The position numbers and the translations under genes are program-made. The notes beneath the pieces are model-generated. The model was given only the letters and a program-made list of their open reading frames with translations, searched no databases and was not told the DNA's origin. A stretch of 64,000 nucleotides of DNA from Paenibacillus massiliensis 2301065 = DSM 16942 (GTDB taxonomy: Bacteria; Bacillota; Bacilli; Paenibacillales; Paenibacillaceae), in NCBI RefSeq assembly GCF_000377505.1, contig NZ_KB898187.1, positions 248,001-312,000 on the forward strand. Direction: 5' to 3'. This document shows positions 63,954 to 64,000 of this stretch, in pieces. Every line of letters begins with the position of its first letter. The first letter of the stretch is position 1.

Positions 63954-64000
63954 ATGTCACAAAAACTAACACTAAAAAGAAATCTCTCCTTGAGCCATGT
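63954..64000 (+). CDS. Start of a divergent gene, probably a permease (truncated by window)
   Basis: ATG 63954 follows AAGGAGG (63940-63946). The 15 visible codons read MSQKLTLKRNLSLSH, the style of APC-family permease N-termini (short charged leader, then LSLSHV). A guanidine- or urea-related transporter would fit the neighbourhood, but too little is visible to be sure. Confidence 0.5.
   Translation, partial: MSQKLTLKRNLSLSH

Overview
The window looks like a chromosomal segment of a Paenibacillus-type low/medium-GC Firmicute. The grounds are strong AGGAGG ribosome-binding sites, sigma-A promoters, cre-like sites, LplB/YtcP/LplA-type sugar ABC transporters, pectin-degrading enzymes, a MocR regulator and a guanidine-I riboswitch. 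No rRNA, tRNA or CRISPR array was seen.

Layout. 0-3 kb: the end of a Nudix protein, then an efflux MFS/TetR pair. 3-26 kb: carbohydrate-related genes mixed with small regulator/transporter pairs. These include a secreted rhamnogalacturonan acetylesterase-lyase fusion, a DMT exporter behind a terminator-containing leader, a Gfo/Idh oxidoreductase, a TetR with its promoter/operator at the start codon, DinB, a three-gene sugar ABC importer, a MATE/TetR pair with three operator copies, a PLP group (YggS, MocR, GlyA) tied together by a shared upstream motif, and a GH78 rhamnosidase with an AraC regulator.

26.6-29.2 kb: DinB, a DUF1348/SnoaL-like protein and an alpha/beta hydrolase, with a palindromic TetR-type operator (TAAACCGATCGGTTTA core) that recurs twice elsewhere. 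29.5-43 kb: an inserted island. It has a full tyrosine recombinase at the left and a 40-codon remnant of a second copy at the right. Arrays of TGACAC-type repeats resemble DDE-transposase (TnsB/TniA) end sites, and a TnsA-like fragment lies beside the right array. Its cargo is a three-gene operon encoding proteins of 283, 1087 and about 2043 aa that I do not recognise. This is the best candidate for an undescribed system.

43-50 kb: a patchwork of small stress/regulator genes (YjdI/YjdJ, MarR+SDR, nucleoside hydrolase, Dabb, TetR, HxlR) with several decayed gene copies: an internally deleted DUF1348, an AraC tail, a nitronate-monooxygenase-like tail, and PanE/TetR fragments that duplicate the intact locus at 52-53.6 kb. 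50-56.6 kb: SDR, PhzF, PanE/TetR, AraC, two GNATs.

56.8-64 kb: a guanidine-degradation operon on the minus strand. A guanidine-I (ykkC) riboswitch overlapping a terminator precedes two carboxyguanidine deiminase subunits, a biotin-dependent guanidine/urea carboxylase and an allophanate hydrolase. A divergent gene, probably a permease, starts at the window edge.
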